A stretch of 64,000 nt of DNA from Armillaria gallica (lineage: Eukaryota > Basidiomycota > Agaricomycetes > Agaricales > Physalacriaceae). Shown here one piece after another: positions 33,643 through 47,757 of this stretch. A model generated the notes under the pieces. It saw only the letters and a program-made list of their open reading frames with translations, was not told the origin of the DNA and did not search any database. Positions within the stretch are counted from its first letter, which is position 1. Every line of letters starts with the position of its first letter. The position numbers and the translations under genes were made by a program. Where the stretch lies: contig JBANDB010000004.1 in assembly GCA_037576215.1 (NCBI GenBank), positions 6,014,001-6,078,000 of the forward strand. Direction: 5' to 3'.

Positions 33643-34160
33643 ATGAAGCAGAGCAAAGACCCATCATCTCAAATGGCGTTGTCTATCACCATCCATGTAC
33701 TACTTGAGGGTAGTACCATCAGCATGCAGCTTATCGAACATCACTTTATTGGAAGTCAGATTGACGTTGAGTCATGCAGGAACCCCCTTCTACAAGCAAT
33801 TGTGCAAGGTAACTCGGATCCCACTGAAGGTCAAGCGAGAAGTTGACGAATGGGACGTGGAAGAAACTCAGTACGTTCCGATCGTTCAAGAAGGACTCAG
33901 GAGAATGGAAAAGGTACGCATCAACGTGACCGCGAGAGTCCGCTACATTTGCGCAGAGCAGGTAGGAGCTTCACCTTTGTGATGGTGTTGGCTACAAAAT
34001 CACCCCGGGCCATGCGAGGCCGTTTCGAACATGATACGTACACCGGCGATGATGTCACAAATTTAGCGTCGATGTTGTATGATTACGGACTACCGAATCA
34101 AAGTTCCCACCAAATGCAAATCACGTTGGATAGGACGTATGGTGAGCATTACTACCGGTA
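33643..34160 (+). CDS. Uncharacterised open frames downstream of F-box copy 2
   Basis: Three overlapping frames could be exons. One is SITIHVLLEGSTISMQLIEH; one contains LKVKREVDEWDVEETQYVPI; one contains MRGRFEHDTYTGDDVTNLAS. A GTACGC...GCAGAGCAG stretch near 33914-33960 looks like a short intron. The composition is protein-like, but I could not build one phase-consistent model and recognise no domain. Confidence 0.25.
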
Positions 34161-34230
34161 GCCTGCTAGATGATCAAAATTCGTCCAAAATTCTCTCCAA
34201 ATTGTATTTGTCCAGTTACAAATAAAGTGA

Positions 34231-35857
34231 CTATACATAGACCTGCTCTTTGAAACCCGGAAGAATAGTGGCGGTACTGAATTCGCCAGTTCGGCTTCCT
34301 TTGGCCCTTTGCCATGTTTGCTTGGCAAAGGTCCACTCTAAGCGTAGAGATACGGTCAGTAAACCGCTTGAAATCTGTACTCGGCGGCTGACCTTCCATA
34401 GTCGGCACTTTGTTTCCACTAGACTCGAATTGATTCTGGGAGTGTTCTGCACGCTTCAGCACTTCGGAGTTCTTGACGGTCGCGAGAGCAACATCATTAT
34501 GAGGCCTTTAAGAGTCGATATATTTAATGTGGGTCTGAGTAGAATATCATATTTTGACATACCTGGAAAAGTAAAGCAGCCCCAAACGGTCGACGTGCTG
34601 CTGGTCTTTGGGCGGAACAGTTACCCTAGAAGATCTGATGTTAATGGTCGGTATGGGGTCTAAGAGAGGTCACTGAACCGGTGAACTGTGCTCTTGACGT
34701 ATCCTCCCGTCAGGAACGAGAGTGCGTCGCACGCATTGACCGTGAGAGTAGCATCCTGAGGTTTCACCCACTTCCATTCGCCAGTAGAGTGGTACCGAAT
34801 CTGAAGCGCCGCAACAGGTTGACGGAAGAGGAGAGTAAAGCTGCCGAGGTCTTTAGGGAAGTTAGTCTGCGCCAGTCCTAGCCGTGGTTTTGTTGGACTT
34901 ACCAGTATGTCCGTAAGACCAGTTCGTCAGTTTCTTATTTTCTTCTTCACTGAATTTCGAATATTTCATGTATCTCAGATGATCCTGTATGCGTCTAGTC
35001 CCGGGAATAGGCCAACGGATGAAAGGACACACCTCGCTTTTCTCCTCGTATTTATGGATGTTAGTGAATACATCCTCGGGAAGCTCTAGGGCGATGGCAA
35101 GTAAAACAAACAAAGGATCCAAAACGTCGCTATGGAGGGACTGAATAAAGTGTGTCAAACTAAGTGCGGAACTTTTATGATCGAGAAGCGCCCACTTTGG
35201 CAAATTCCTCGACTTCTTTGAGGTTCTCGGCTATCACAGGCGGATGTAGTTGAGGGAAATAGTCATTGAACTCTGATAATTAGTCAGAATGAGCGAGAGT
35301 GTACCGAGGCGAACTCACTGGGAATGTTATACATTTCGGTGCGGTCTCTCATCCCTGTTTCAGCGTTGATACTAGGACAAGAAGGTCCGTAAATAACAAT
35401 TGGTAAACGGCTTGGAAGAGACCCACATTTTCCGACCGGCAGGGATGTAGCCGTTGACCTTACCGTTGCCTATATGGTACGAGTTCCCAATGATGACCTC
35501 CTTCTCAGATGAAAACGCCTGGCTCACCCATGTCGGGCGTATAGACAGATTTTTCCTCCACTGGTAGCTCAAAGAACCGTTTACCAAGGGCAAACTGCCG
35601 ATCGACCCGCTCTTGGGATATGTTGAAGTTCTTGACATAAAAGAACCCCTTCTCGCGGACGGCCTCGATAAGGGTCTTTGCAAGCTGCTTCTTGCCCTCA
35701 GGAGTACTGTACAAGCTCAGGTCAACAGTGACGAGGTCCGCCCAGTCGAGATCTTCCTATCATCTCCGTTAGCCTGATATGCCATTAGAGAACGGCAACA
35801 AACTTTGGTCTCTGGGACGTATTTGTAGGATCCTAGCTGAGGAGCGGCGACTGGCAT
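34231..35857 (-). CDS. 2-oxoglutarate/Fe(II)-dependent dioxygenase (isopenicillin-N-synthase-like)
   Basis: The product is predicted to be a soluble oxygenase that couples 2-oxoglutarate decarboxylation to oxidation of an unknown substrate. The start at 35857 gives MPVAAPQLGSYKYVPETK, and the DIOX_N part follows: LIEAVREKGFFYVKNFNISQ, then RFFELPVEEKSVYTPDMG, then NGKVNGYIPAG. The oxygenase core has WSYGHT joined by splicing (GTAAGT...CCTAAAG) to DLGSFTLLFRQP. This restores the HxD iron ligands. The distal His is in GGYVKSTVHR, and the next exon (VTVPPKDQQHVDRLGLLYFS) carries the usual follow-on block with its Arg. The tail is PHNDVALATVKNSEV, then EWTFAKQTWQRAK, ending at TAG 34231. About ten exons are needed, all with GT-AG in phase. 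The gene looks complete. The substrate cannot be read from sequence. Confidence 0.9.
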
Positions 35858-37377
35858 TATGCACTCGAAATGAAGTATGAGAGTATCTTTATGTCTCCGT
35901 TATCACTGTCCAGGGAGAAGTGGGAGTAAAGACGCAAAGGTCGTCGTCGGCATATATCGGTGTCGAAGCTCGACCAATAATCACCTCATCAGATACCGGT
36001 ATGGTGCTATTCCTGCAACGTCAGATGATAGCCAATAGATATTTTCTGGATCTAAGATTGGCCCGTATCTGCTAGTTTACGGGGCACGAACAATCCTCTT
36101 AGAGATATATGTCATGGTAATGAGGTATATTCTTTTTTCCTCCATTTCTGCGCAGCCGAAATGTGTTTCTCGATGCTGCGTATATCTAACGCGGCACGAG
36201 CGCGTCCAACGTCTCGATGATGAAGGTACTTGCAAGAAATTGAGACTTGAGTTAAGTTCCATGAGTTTGATACCTTCATAGGACTTGCTTTAACACGATC
36301 TCGGAAGACGCATGCAAAAGCATTTCGACGGGCTACCACAGGTCCACAGACACCCTCAGAATTACCATCAGAACACTCCGGATAATCCCCACAGTGGCCC
36401 GGGACTAGTAATGCGCACTCAGAAATAGCCCTCTGAAGCTGGTAAAGAGAAGAGCAGATCAGAATGACGCTTCGAGTGGCCTGATGAACAAAGACGATTT
36501 GTCACGTACATTTAATGGATTTCTGCGTCAAGATGAGATGATTGTCGCCTAACTTCATTGTGGGAAAAAGCGCTACAATTTTAGGCTAGAAGGAAAACGA
36601 GACGGTGCAAATGGACGAACCTATCTGGCTTCCCCACATTACGGCATCCCTTTGCGAGCAACCAGTAGGGGATATTCTCGCACATTGTGGCATTACTGGA
36701 TCAACGTTACGTCTCAGTCGGCACAATCCAAACAAGCGCGCTGTATATTTCGTTCGAGAAATACATAATGGGAGAACGCATCATTTCTGAGTCCTGGTTA
36801 GAAATATAAAGACGTGAAGCAGCGTACAGCATGTCTGACGCGAGAGCACCTTCGCAAGAGGGAGGGGATTAGGCGTGCTTGCTCTGAGCCTCTTGTAAGA
36901 AGTAGGTGAAGAAAAGACTCACTAAGTTGACCGCGGGAACTTCCAGTTCTTATAGGTAGCAGATTTTGTTGATGGTTATTGATGGTGGGAAAGCCGGGTC
37001 CCGGAAGTACCGGGCCGGACCGAGGTCTTTTCCAAACCGCCATGAGGCTTCCGTTTCTTCACCGTATTCCATCTTTGTCCGCGCCGAATCACACCCGAAG
37101 TGAGCTCTGGTAAACGATTTCAAGGGTCTGGTAGCTCGAAAGCAAAGATACAGGAGAATATTGTGCTACTCAATTTGGCGCTGGCTACATACATGCCGAT
37201 CCAAACTGGCTCCTTACGCAGTATAGTCCTCTCAATGGAGCGCCATATTGGGTCCAGTCTCTCTGTCGGGACTACGGAGGCTGCATGTATGATTTGGTGT
37301 TCGTGCGAATACTTCCTCATACTAACATGCATGTGCATCATCAGCTCTCTATCTCCCGCTTCGGAATTTTTATAGCA
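35858..37377. other. No gene recognised
   Basis: Short frames on both strands at 36077-36339 and 36605-36790 have no domain, and no repeat of note was found. The first part presumably holds the promoter of the dioxygenase gene. Confidence 0.35.
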
Positions 37378-39420
37378 TATTTTGGTTTCTTGCCGTGCAC
37401 CCTAAACGACAAAGAGCGTCCGAGTCGACCTTTAATCGGATATTGCACCGCACGTGCGTAGCCTTTACTTGCATTGCGATTGAGACATTGAATTTCTTTC
37501 AGATTCAAAATTTGCCGATCGCATCTTCTGACTTGGGGGCTCGCTGTGCAGTACTTGACACCATCGAAGTCGGTGTCGCTCTCGCCGACCAATTATGCTG
37601 TCAACGTCCACAGTCCTCAGCGTTTGTAGGCAAAGGGGGGCTTCTTTCCGACTGTGTCTAGGCCATGCTCCAGTAAAATGACCGTTCTTTCGTTCTTACG
37701 GGGTGACGGACGGTTCCAGGCGGTAGAACTCTTTCCAGTACTCGACGGCGTGGTTCAGTCAAGCTGACGAGTATACAAAGACGACAGTGAATATAAATTC
37801 CATCCTTTGACGATTTGTCCGCAAGTAAGTGTGATTGTATCGATTTATACGACTGTGATTTATATCAGTATCTTCTGTAGGTAATTAAAAGTCAGCAGTA
37901 TCCAAGCTTCTGCAAGCTCAACGTCTTCGTGGAAGCCTATTGTCGTCACACATTGGACTGCGGGAAGCTGTTCTTTCCTGATCAAGTGGATCTTGATGCT
38001 GTGACGGGATCAGCACCTGGAGAGGCAAAGGCCGACACTGGACATCCTCGTTGCAAGTTATTACACGTTCTCACTGTTTTCCGACCCTACCCTCGTCCGA
38101 CTCTCGTCCTATTCTGCTACACCCGCCCTAGCTCCACATCGCTGCTCCCGTAATTACCGGCCATTTCTTTGAACGCTAACACCTGTCCACACGATGTTCC
38201 CATGGAACGCCAAAGCTTTTTAACCGGTGCGATGTAGATGTTCTTGCTACTCGTACCATCATCGAAATTCGAGCCTTGCGAATGTCTCGACGCGTTCTGC
38301 CCAATCCCATGGGGCGGCGAACCTAAAGAACCGATGGCACGGTGACTCTGAAATGAATGTTAGGAGGACCCTGTGTCTTCCGCACTTTGTCCATACCGCG
38401 CACGGCCTGGGGGTCTCCAATAATCGATTGCCGGCTGGCTGTACTCAAAACGGCGGGAAGCCCAGATCTAAAAAAAGAAAGTAGCATCGCTCCCGAGGGT
38501 GAGTTTTCGCTTCTTCGGTGGCATTGTCTAGACACTCAGAGCTCGCCTATACAGCTTTGTAAAACGCCACTGCCTTCAGCTGGATGAGACTCATCGATCC
38601 TACAAAAAATCATCAGTGATTGTTTCGAAATAGTGGATACCAACGTGTAATCGAGTCATACGGGAACGGACCGTTATCGATATGCTATTCATTGGTCTTT
38701 TGGTGCTGGTGGCATCGGGCTCGCTGGGCTCGAGCAGAATGGAATAATTTCGGTGGTTTCTACGTGTACGTGAACAGTGATTCGTTTCAAGAAAGAAGCT
38801 CCTGTAGGTGCTCAAATATCTCATTATCCACCATTCTCATTTATATCATTGCTAGGTGGTTTTTTTGCTCCAGAGGAGGGGACTATTCCTGCTCGAAGGT
38901 GGTGGACAATGCCATGATACTCCGCTTGAGCTGCCAACGGTACCAAGCACGGGCCCAGTTGTTCTCCAACCCGGTTGAATGCTTCATTCTCGACATCGTC
39001 GACCTCGAGACCTTGACTAACCCACTGGCCGGGAGTTTACTCGGGAGTACGACGGGAAGCCAGTCAGCGGGCACCCTGCATCTTTGGGAAATATCGATAA
39101 GCCCATGAGCACAGCCTCGGGGTTAGAACTGAGGGGAGACGCGTCAAGCTCCACGACGTAGGATCCTTCGTAGCTCCCGTGGCGGTTTAAGGCAAGTTTC
39201 CTGGATACTTCACCCTTTAGTACCCATTCTTAGCATACCTTGCCTCTAACAGATTCGACCTACGCTGATTCTTTGAATCGCTGTAGAACCCGTTTGGCAG
39301 CCAAGTTCGTATATTCGGCTTATCTGACAATCAGTACCTGACTGCGCCGGCCTTTATAGACCTCTGAGTCATGTCAGTGGCGCAACATATCCGAGGATAT
39401 GAGCGTTCTCATACTATTGC
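37378..39420. repeat. Segmental repeat block A, copy 1
   Basis: This matches 47758-49860 in the same orientation, and its right part (from about 38030) matches 62920-64000. Anchors include TTGAATTTCTTTCAGATTCA at 37489 and 47887, and GGTCTTTTGGTGCTGGTGGC at 38694 with the same text near 63611. A short frame ending ASGSLGSSRME is kept in copies 1 and 3, but no full gene is visible. The remnant of an old gene is possible. Confidence 0.75.
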
Positions 39421-42029
39421 GTATCATCAGCAACCTTAATTATCAACCCCGAACTGCATCCCTTGGCATCATCACCTGAAATCCAACCTTTTCTTACCTT
39501 TTCTTCACAGCGAAGTGATCAACAGTCCCCAAAACGGCCTAATCAGGACTGCCGCACCATCACATAATATTTTACAACGGCGTGCTCACCCCAGATGTTT
39601 GCGTTGGTGCCCATGCGATCCCTTACTGACTTCTCCCAAGCTTTTTGATCACTTGTGCAATGGCCGGCGTCAAGACGTGGTTCTTTTGTCCGGTGCGGGG
39701 TTTGGGGCACACGAAAGACTGTTACAATAGTCCAGGTGCGTTGCTCTATCTTTCCATTCGACACTGGAGGTAACGTAAGGTCATTAGGACCGCCATACTG
39801 CCCGAGAGATGCCAACCACCTAGAAGGATTTACATGTTACTTGTCCAATGGCTTTTTCCCTACTTCACCAAGGTGGTGTCCGCCGTCCTCCGAGCCTTTG
39901 GGCGGTGATCTCGCAACGCCCTTTGACTATGTTTGGAAGAGTCAGCGTCGTCTGGCTCCTCGAGGACCTTAGCTGCAGTGTGAGTGTCATGATATCAATG
40001 AGAATCCTTCTCTGATTCTTCTGTTTCGTAGGCAACTCTGGAGAGCGCTGCCGACCCTGGATTTCATTATCATGACTTTGGATTTTTAAGACTCAGATGG
40101 ACGATAAACCTCGGTGGGTCGGGACAAGAACTCTGGCTTGAGCGCTAGGCAGGGCTTTGATGCCTAATTTTGGTGCTGAATGGGGAAATTTAGCAGGTCC
40201 AAATAACTACCGAGGCTTTCTTGTTTGTGGCATCGGATATCCTTCCGTTGGGTCAAACGGGGCTGAGCTCGGCTCGCGATATGAGAAGCCTATACACCGC
40301 CGAGTCAGTATTAATCATTGTGTCAACCTTCTTTTTGATACTTCCCTCTGTGACCTTCGGCGGCTCTCGCTGCGCTTTGGTTTACGCTTTCACAAAGAAA
40401 ACACCGAAAGGTCGCCTCTGCGGTTTGTTAGCTGAAGGCCCCGATGAAGTTCGCATTCTCATGCAGCTGTATTTTCGAGTTCCACAGGGAACGTAGTCAT
40501 GTTTAAACCCAAATCGTTCTCGGAAATATCTACTATTGCCGGTGTCTAAACTGGAGAGAATACCATCTAATTAAACAGCCCCGTCTAGCCCGAAGACAAT
40601 GCGTTCAGCTGTGTTCCAAGGTTTCGCGTTGATATACAAGACCCGCTGGGTTCCCTGATACCCATGTACAACACGCTGCTGTCTGGTTTGATGTGATTAT
40701 GACCCATTAGTGCAATACGACCACATTGGTTCTCCGCGTTTTAATATGGGATTACCTGACAGTCACAGAACAATCACCGTGACCCCAAGTGCTTCATAGC
40801 GCACTCACAGAAGCTCCATAGCCTAGCCTTCCGATATAAGGTTCAGTCGCTTGTCGTGATCGGGACACATGGGCGCCGGTCACTAGAAGAACCCGCGAAT
40901 ATTCCAACCCCAAAGTTCAAGATTCTCCAACCGGATCTCGGCTACTTCTTTCTCGTAAGCCCACCCTTTACAGCCCTTTACTGTTGCCTCCAGCCAATGA
41001 CAAGTGTGAGTTACATTGGCAGGGAACCCTTATGGGACTAGCGTTTCGGAATGAAGTAACCCAAAGGCCCTGAGCAAGATCTGGCGAAGTACCTCATCGT
41101 ACTACTCGGTCTTGGCTACTAGCCGGTCTTCGATGAATGGGAACAATCCATCTCTGTAGCTTTCTAGGTTGATGGCGGAGCAATAATTTGAAGCCCTAAA
41201 TAATGTTTTGTGGCCGTAAGCGGTTTTCATAATGTGCTGCCTTTACATCGGTTTACAATAATCATGATAATGTCGGTTCAGCCAACTTCCGTGGGACTTT
41301 TGGCCAATAGCGGGTCTCATAAGGGCCCCTGGATCCTCTGAAGTGATGTCTCCACGACAACATACCACCACCGCGAGGAACAGAACAGATCATCAGCGAC
41401 TAGCCCGGACGATTCTCAAATGATTGGCCTTGTCGGATTCTGACCACTGACGATATCACAATGTCATGGGCCTAATATCTGAGTGGAACCTCGACCAGTT
41501 ATCTACGCATATCCCTGAACGAATTCCGTATCAATGATTCTCTTCAATGGAACTGATATGATGGTGGACAGATAGCACAAGAATGTGCACGTATCTGTAT
41601 ACCCGGGCACCAGAAACTAAGTTTCGATATCATTCCAATTCAAGGTTCCGAGTCCATGTAGGTCCTATACGTAAGATTTAGGCCTCCCATATGCTTATTA
41701 TGTTACCAACAAGTTACCGTTCCTGTCCTTCCCCCATGCATCATGATCAACCTTGGAAAGTTAGATCAATCAGCGGAGATTGTCTGCGCACCAGCAGCAA
41801 TAATAGGCTGAATTATTCACCCAGAATTCTATGAAAGATTTTGGATTATTACCCATGAGTTCGACAAGCCGCGCTCCAGAGTAGATGATGACTTAACGTT
41901 ATCGGTAAGTACGGCACGTTATCACAACGAAAAAATTACCACGAAGTGGGTGGAGGAACAAGAAGCATGACTTTGTTCGTTGCCCGACTCGTTCCCTGTA
42001 AATAGAACTAAGGTCCCGCCATACTCGGA
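39421..42029. other. No gene recognised
   Basis: Only short frames are present. At 41818-41890 a block with CTCCAGAGTAGATGATG recurs at 46912-46984, listed as a separate finding. Matches to block A fade out between 39420 and about 39500. Confidence 0.35.
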
Positions 42030-45000
42030 AGAGGGTTTCAGCTTTGAGTTATTGTCTCGGTATAATGGTAGCGAGTACTACGCATTCTTGGGGCCCGGGG
42101 CGACTCGCAGAGTTCATCTATGTCATCCATCACACTGTTTAGATATGCCCCATTAGGCTGATGATTTATGTCAAGATTCAGATGCTTGCATACGAAGGTC
42201 CACTGGAAAATTAAAGGACACAAGTTCTCCGCTGTCTCCACTGGGATAACTCTTGTCTCCATCAAAGGTAAACCGTGGATTCTCCATGACGCAGTCAGGG
42301 TGATAAGTCGCACAGTTTACGGAGTGAGTGATGTTTACCTGCCTCTCACTTCCCCGGGGTGTTTTTATCCTCGCCGGGTACGAGTGAACCACCAGCTGGG
42401 AAAAGGGGAGAGCTGGGACATAGGATAACATAAAATCTTGCCGCCGGTAGCCTTCCAGGCATAGAATTGATAGAATCGGCAGATCAGGGTACCACAAGTG
42501 AACCGGCGTGTATGCTTGATTGAATAGACGGCTTTGAACACCGGGTTAAACGGGATGGCAATGTGGAAGTAAATGCAGGTCAGATGCTGATGGTCTACGT
42601 GGGCCGCCCCAGAAGAATTCGGAAAGGAAGAGAAGAGAGAAGGTCAGGAAGTGGGCACGTTGAACAAACGGTTACCAAAGTCAGGTTGCCCTCGGTCTAT
42701 GGATGTTTAGCCCGAATGAGAAAATATATTGGTTCCGGTACCTTTCGTGACAAAAACAATCCCTCGTTTGTGTTCAATTATTAGAAAGAGCGGCTTTTGG
42801 AGTACGACGATATATGCCCACAGCGTTCAAATGTGAATTTCCGAGAGGAAAGGATCTAACTCTCAAAGGCCATAGGTTCTGATGAGTGATAAGTCAAATT
42901 TGTGAGATTTACATCAGATTCTGATTACTTACTGAACTTCCTCCGACGAAAAGACTCGAGGTTGACGTTATGCCTCTTCCATTTCAGTCAAGTATTGCCC
43001 TTTTTGCCACAAAGGCTCCCGAATGCGTATATGATGCCAGCCAGAATTAGGTCCCGTTTTGCTAGCGCAAATGCCGCTATGGGGTGGATCCCACAGCCAT
43101 CCGGTAGGATTTGGATCCAGGTAATGATCAATACTTTGATGGTGACATGAACAAATGCTAGCTGTGTTTGCCACTGCACACGCGATCCATAGGTAGGCTG
43201 TCCCAGGTTCTCTGGCACGCACGGAAACATACCAAGGCAACCGCTGTTCCGAAGGAAGATCAAACAACATACGAAGTCTGAGACCAAAGTAGTAAAACGA
43301 GTGAAAAGACGTAACACGAGCACTATGACATGGCTCCGCAAGTGAGGCATTTCTGTAACATAGTCGTTCGAAGAAATAAATCTATTCTCTTCGGTCAAAG
43401 ATCTATTTTTTGTGCTGCCAAGACACAAATGCAGGCCCGCTATCTCTCCACGATATCCAACGACGGCCTCTGGACGCGCATTTGGTTGCATCACAGGTCT
43501 TGACTCTGTTCCATAAATCGACCAGTTAAAACATGAATTTATGGTCCTGGACAAAGGTCGTCGCCATCTTGAACCCTTTAGACAGGAACCCATGAGCCCA
43601 GAAGATTCTGGAGTCTGTCGGTGGCATTCAATACCTTGACAAAGATGTCATCGAGAACATGAGTATATCTACCAGCGCTTGACATCAATCATAGCTCACC
43701 GCTAAAAAGAGAAAGCGTGACTCATACATGATATAACCACAACATCCTACTCGAGTACTTAGCGCTGATAAAAGGATTGGTATTTCTAAAATAATAGGCA
43801 GCGACGCCGATGAGCTCGAAGTATTTGTGGTGATGCTGGTGGTGGTAAATGAAAAAGGGTAACGTGACTGCCACTGTCGCTCTTCCGATCGACCACGACT
43901 CTGCAGTTCTTGTATTCATCATAAATGCAACTTACTTTTGAACAGTGTCCTGCGTTGCTGCCCGTTGTATTCATGAACAAACCTGCAGGCGACCATGGTT
44001 AACATGCACCCACCGCAACTCCAATCACAATGCTATTCGTTTTCGGAAGGTCGAGCCCTGTCCTTTCTCTTCCTACCATCCACCTCATCACAGAATCATG
44101 TTTTCACCAATTCTTTGCCCTCTGCGTGGGGCAAGGAGCCACAGCTGTTTTCTCTTCCCAACGGAACAAACAGAGTGGCAACGTGGTGGTCTATTGCACA
44201 ACTAACCATCAGAGTTACAACCCCGCTAACGACTCTATCAGCACAGATACCCTCTCGAGCAGTCCATTCTAGCCAGGAGGAATACAGGTCGTGGTGAGTA
44301 CCTTCTCGCTTTTTGGTACGAGTACTCATTTGGAAGGGCTGTAGGTCAGAATACAGCTATTGTTTACCCGTCAAATTCCATAACTCCTGGGCGTGTCTGT
44401 ACCCCTTAGATTGTGTTCAGAGGGATGACGTCTAGCTCGTCGAGGATTTAGGCAAGAGTACGCTCCGCCTCATGGTCAGTGGGGAGCTCCGTACGAAGGA
44501 GAGCTATAACAATGGGATGCCTGGCCACGTCTCTACGTACCATCGGCGATGAATGTATTATAAAACACTTCAACCTACCCAAAGGTCAGACATTTTTCTT
44601 GAGTGCCGGTTGCCGCTGATCTCTTAAAAAGTTCCAGTTTTGCCCCGTTTTCCGACCAGTAACGTTTGGACAACCGCAATCACTATCGTCGGGATTGATT
44701 GCTACACTGTGACACCTTACACATTCGTCTCTTCCCCCGTCGTGCCTTGTCCACAAGATTATAGGCTTCCGTTGTCGTGTAAGTGCTGACGATGCCATGG
44801 CAGTGTCGACCTGATTATTCTTCCTCGTAGGCAATCGTGAATGTCATGATGATAAATATCGAGAGGCTCCTGTCTAGACCACGATTATGCTCAGTGTTCA
44901 TCATGTCTCCCACACGTAGGATTTTCAGGGTAGCGGACGATTTACTTGATCGATCGGCGGTGAAATAAGGGTGAGGCCCCACAAGTGCACGGGCCTAAAG

Positions 45001-45160
45001 GGACAATCAGGCATAAAGCCGAAGGCGCTAGGCTTTGAGTCTTCATGCTATATTTGGCATAGTAGGGCATGCCTGATAGGCATCGTGGGAGCTGCCAGAA
45101 TCGGTGTAGTGCTACGAGCATTTCCAGAAAGCGGATCTGTTCAAAAACGTCTCAAGCTAC
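42030..45160. repeat. Segmental repeat block B, copy 1
   Basis: This matches 58570-62800 in the same orientation with many indels. Anchors include GGTAGCCTTCCAGGCATAGA near 42445 (58918 in copy 2), AGAGCGGCTTTTGGAGTACG near 42787 (59600), CTTTTTGGTACGAG near 44309 (61948), and CAGTAACGTTTGGACAAC near 44660 (62164). It holds an F-box relic. Minus-strand frames near 42970-43600 are partly matched in copy 2 and may be gene remnants. Confidence 0.75.
43995..44340 (+). pseudogene. F-box gene relic in block B, copy 1
   Basis: This is collinear with the better-preserved relic at 61180-61760. Shared text includes GGTCGAGCCCTG near 44049, TTCACCAATTCTTTGCCCTC near 44104 and GGCAAGGAGCCACAGC near 44131. 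On its own it would not be recognised as F-box; the call depends on the other copy. It is heavily deleted and frame-broken. Confidence 0.4.
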
Positions 45161-47757
45161 GGACGCCGAGGCTGAAGACACTTGGTCTGTTCTCCATTAT
45201 CCTTTCAATTCTACGTCGTTCCTGAGCTTCCTTAGAAAACCTTCCCTCGACCGCTCATCACAAGCTTCTCTGTCTATAGGGTGCGATATCATTCCAATTA
45301 CTATGATCCCATGGACGGATCCACCCGTCTGGTCGTGAACGGAGCTCGCAATTTGAGGCCGGTCTTTATTAATTGTGTTATTCTTCTCTTGAAATGTTCT
45401 CCGTTTAGGAGTTTTCCCAGCGGCCCCTGACACAACCCACGGAGAGCGTTAAAAGGTTAATTCGGTGCTTGAAAGAGAACCGTTGTGGTTGCATTTCCGG
45501 TGAATAGAATCATCTACAGTCCGTGAAATGTGTTCTAACCGGGTATTCTTTGAGGGTATCTTATCGTCACTGGGCACATGAAACAAACGCAAAACTACAG
45601 ATTCAGCTTTACTCCACGGGTTCGACATTCAAGGTCCGCTTGATGCTCACGTACGTTTAATGGTGTTTCGTTATGTCCAGACAAAAGAAGAATAATTAAG
45701 ACTTACAGAACCGGACTATTAGGGAAAAGGGTCTGCCGTGACCAAATGGTTCGTAGCAATCAATGATCATTTTCTATCTGGCGACTTACTTAGCCAGTGG
45801 TCCCCAGAATCATATGATTGCAGGTGTGTCGTACCAGCTCCGCAGCCTGGGCCTCTGATGTTAATCAGACTCACCCGATACGCTCTGAAACCAGTGGTCT
45901 TGCTTGGCTGGATTCAACAATTCTCGTAACCCATAGTGTCAGGTATATCTTGCTTCGCTTAAACCTCGAGCTCCTTTGTTGCGCTCTCAAGCTGAGAGTC
46001 GAATGATTTGGGAACACTGGTTCAACATTCAACTGGTTACGGACTCGGCCTCGATGTGAAAATTGGCTAAAACTTAGCCTCTGAGAAATATCTGGCCGTC
46101 GTACTCACCGAAGATGCTTTTGAACTCAGTTGACTTTTCTAGGGGATTGGTCCTGTCCTCGGAGCCTCTCCGAAAGGGGGGAGAACACACAGAGTGTGCC
46201 ACCCGGAGCTAACATCAGAAATAGCAGTGGTACGTCCGCCTGTCTATTATTTACATTCTGTTTTGAGAGGCTTAGTAAATGATCCTGGACAGTATAAAGC
46301 CATGGAGGAAATCTGGCCTTAGAACTTAGAAGACACGCAACCCATACTACTACTACAGTCACTTCACCCATTCTTTACTCAACACCCTTATCATGTGTGT
46401 CGACTTTCGTTGCTGTTCGTGTGGGGTCGAATCTCGTACGTCGGCATGCAACTGCTCTACGGTGCTCTACATGGGCTATTGCAAGAGCTGCCAACCGCGC
46501 AGCACGTCAGGCATCGGTGGAGGACTCGATGGCCAAGACATTTGCCATCATTGCCAGCCCTTTGCTACTAGACCAGCAGGTTTGTGGCTTTGCGAGCACA
46601 GAGTCTCAATGCCTGATTCCGAAATGTTTAGGAAAACGAACTCATAGGAGGGAAACTCAGTTCGAACTTCACACACTTCGATCACCATCGGGCAGTTACG
46701 ACACCGTGACTAGTATTCTCCTATTCCCTGGCATTCGGTGATTGTACGTTACTTGGCTATCCCGCGTGTTTATTCTGAGGTTATTAAATCCCAAAATTTC
46801 GTAGGTATATATGCATATGGTGCAAGAAGAATTTAGGCGGGCGACTTCTGCATTAGGCAGCGGATATTGCTTGTATATCATAAAGTAGGAATGATAAACT
46901 GAACTACTTTTCACCCAGAGGTTTTTGAAAAACCCTGGATTGGGACTTACGTCCTGACCGGCTTCGCTCCAGAGTAGATGATGGGATCGGCCTTCGAACA
47001 GCGGCGAAAACATCGGAGCATGTGAGTAGGTACCTCAGGTTTCAGAGTGAACTGTAGAGTGGGATTCGTCATCTCACCAATAGATGCTAGAAGTTACTTA
47101 GTATGCCCGGGAGTTAAGTCATTCGGAAACGATATCGTCGTACCCCCGCTTGGCCGAATGGTCACACAGAATTTACGCGGGTAAATACTTCTGAGTTCTC
47201 AAGTTCGGAAGACGGCGGTAGTTATGCTAGCTAGTCTTGCGCTTGTCTTGTGCAGTTCCTGCAAAGTTCCTGCGACGCCCGCAACAGCCGAAATCATCAA
47301 GAAATCATAACCGAGTCATCGCGATCGAGTCGCGTGCAGCAAATGGGGTAGCTACGGCGTTTGCGAGACAGATCATGACAAAGCAGTCGGGATCGGAAAT
47401 AAACCCAAAATACGTCATCTGCGTTTGATCTGCGTAGCCATGGCCGGCAACCGTCCCAACACCAACACCAACACCGTCCAGAAATTTCGTGACCGGCAAC
47501 CTTGACCTCGGCCCAAAGTCGTACGACCATAAAGTGCTGCACTGCAAGGCTGCTCCATATTAGGACCTTGCGCGACCACCACCACCTTTGTGATTATTCC
47601 AGGCCAGAACAGTGAACTTCCTACTCGACTTATGTCCTTCCTTCAAATAATCGGATCGTTGCTCTGAACCAAACAACTCTTGAACAGCCCCCCCGCTTTA
47701 TTGGGGAAGGTGCCAACAGTCAGCAAGCCAAGCGCGACGAAGAGGACGACATCTCAC
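45161..47757. other. No gene recognised
   Basis: A frame at 46397-46741 and a minus-strand frame at 46126-46371 lack domains and splice support. The block at 46912-46984 recurs from 41818. The rest shows no structure that I can name. Confidence 0.35.

Noticed and set aside
34250..34663. 137-codon plus-strand frame
   Set aside because: Antisense to the last exons of the 2OG dioxygenase, which are supported by motifs and phase.
46397..46741. 114-codon plus-strand frame with an Arg/Ala-rich N-terminus
   Set aside because: It resembles a mitochondrial presequence by composition only, with no domain or splice support.
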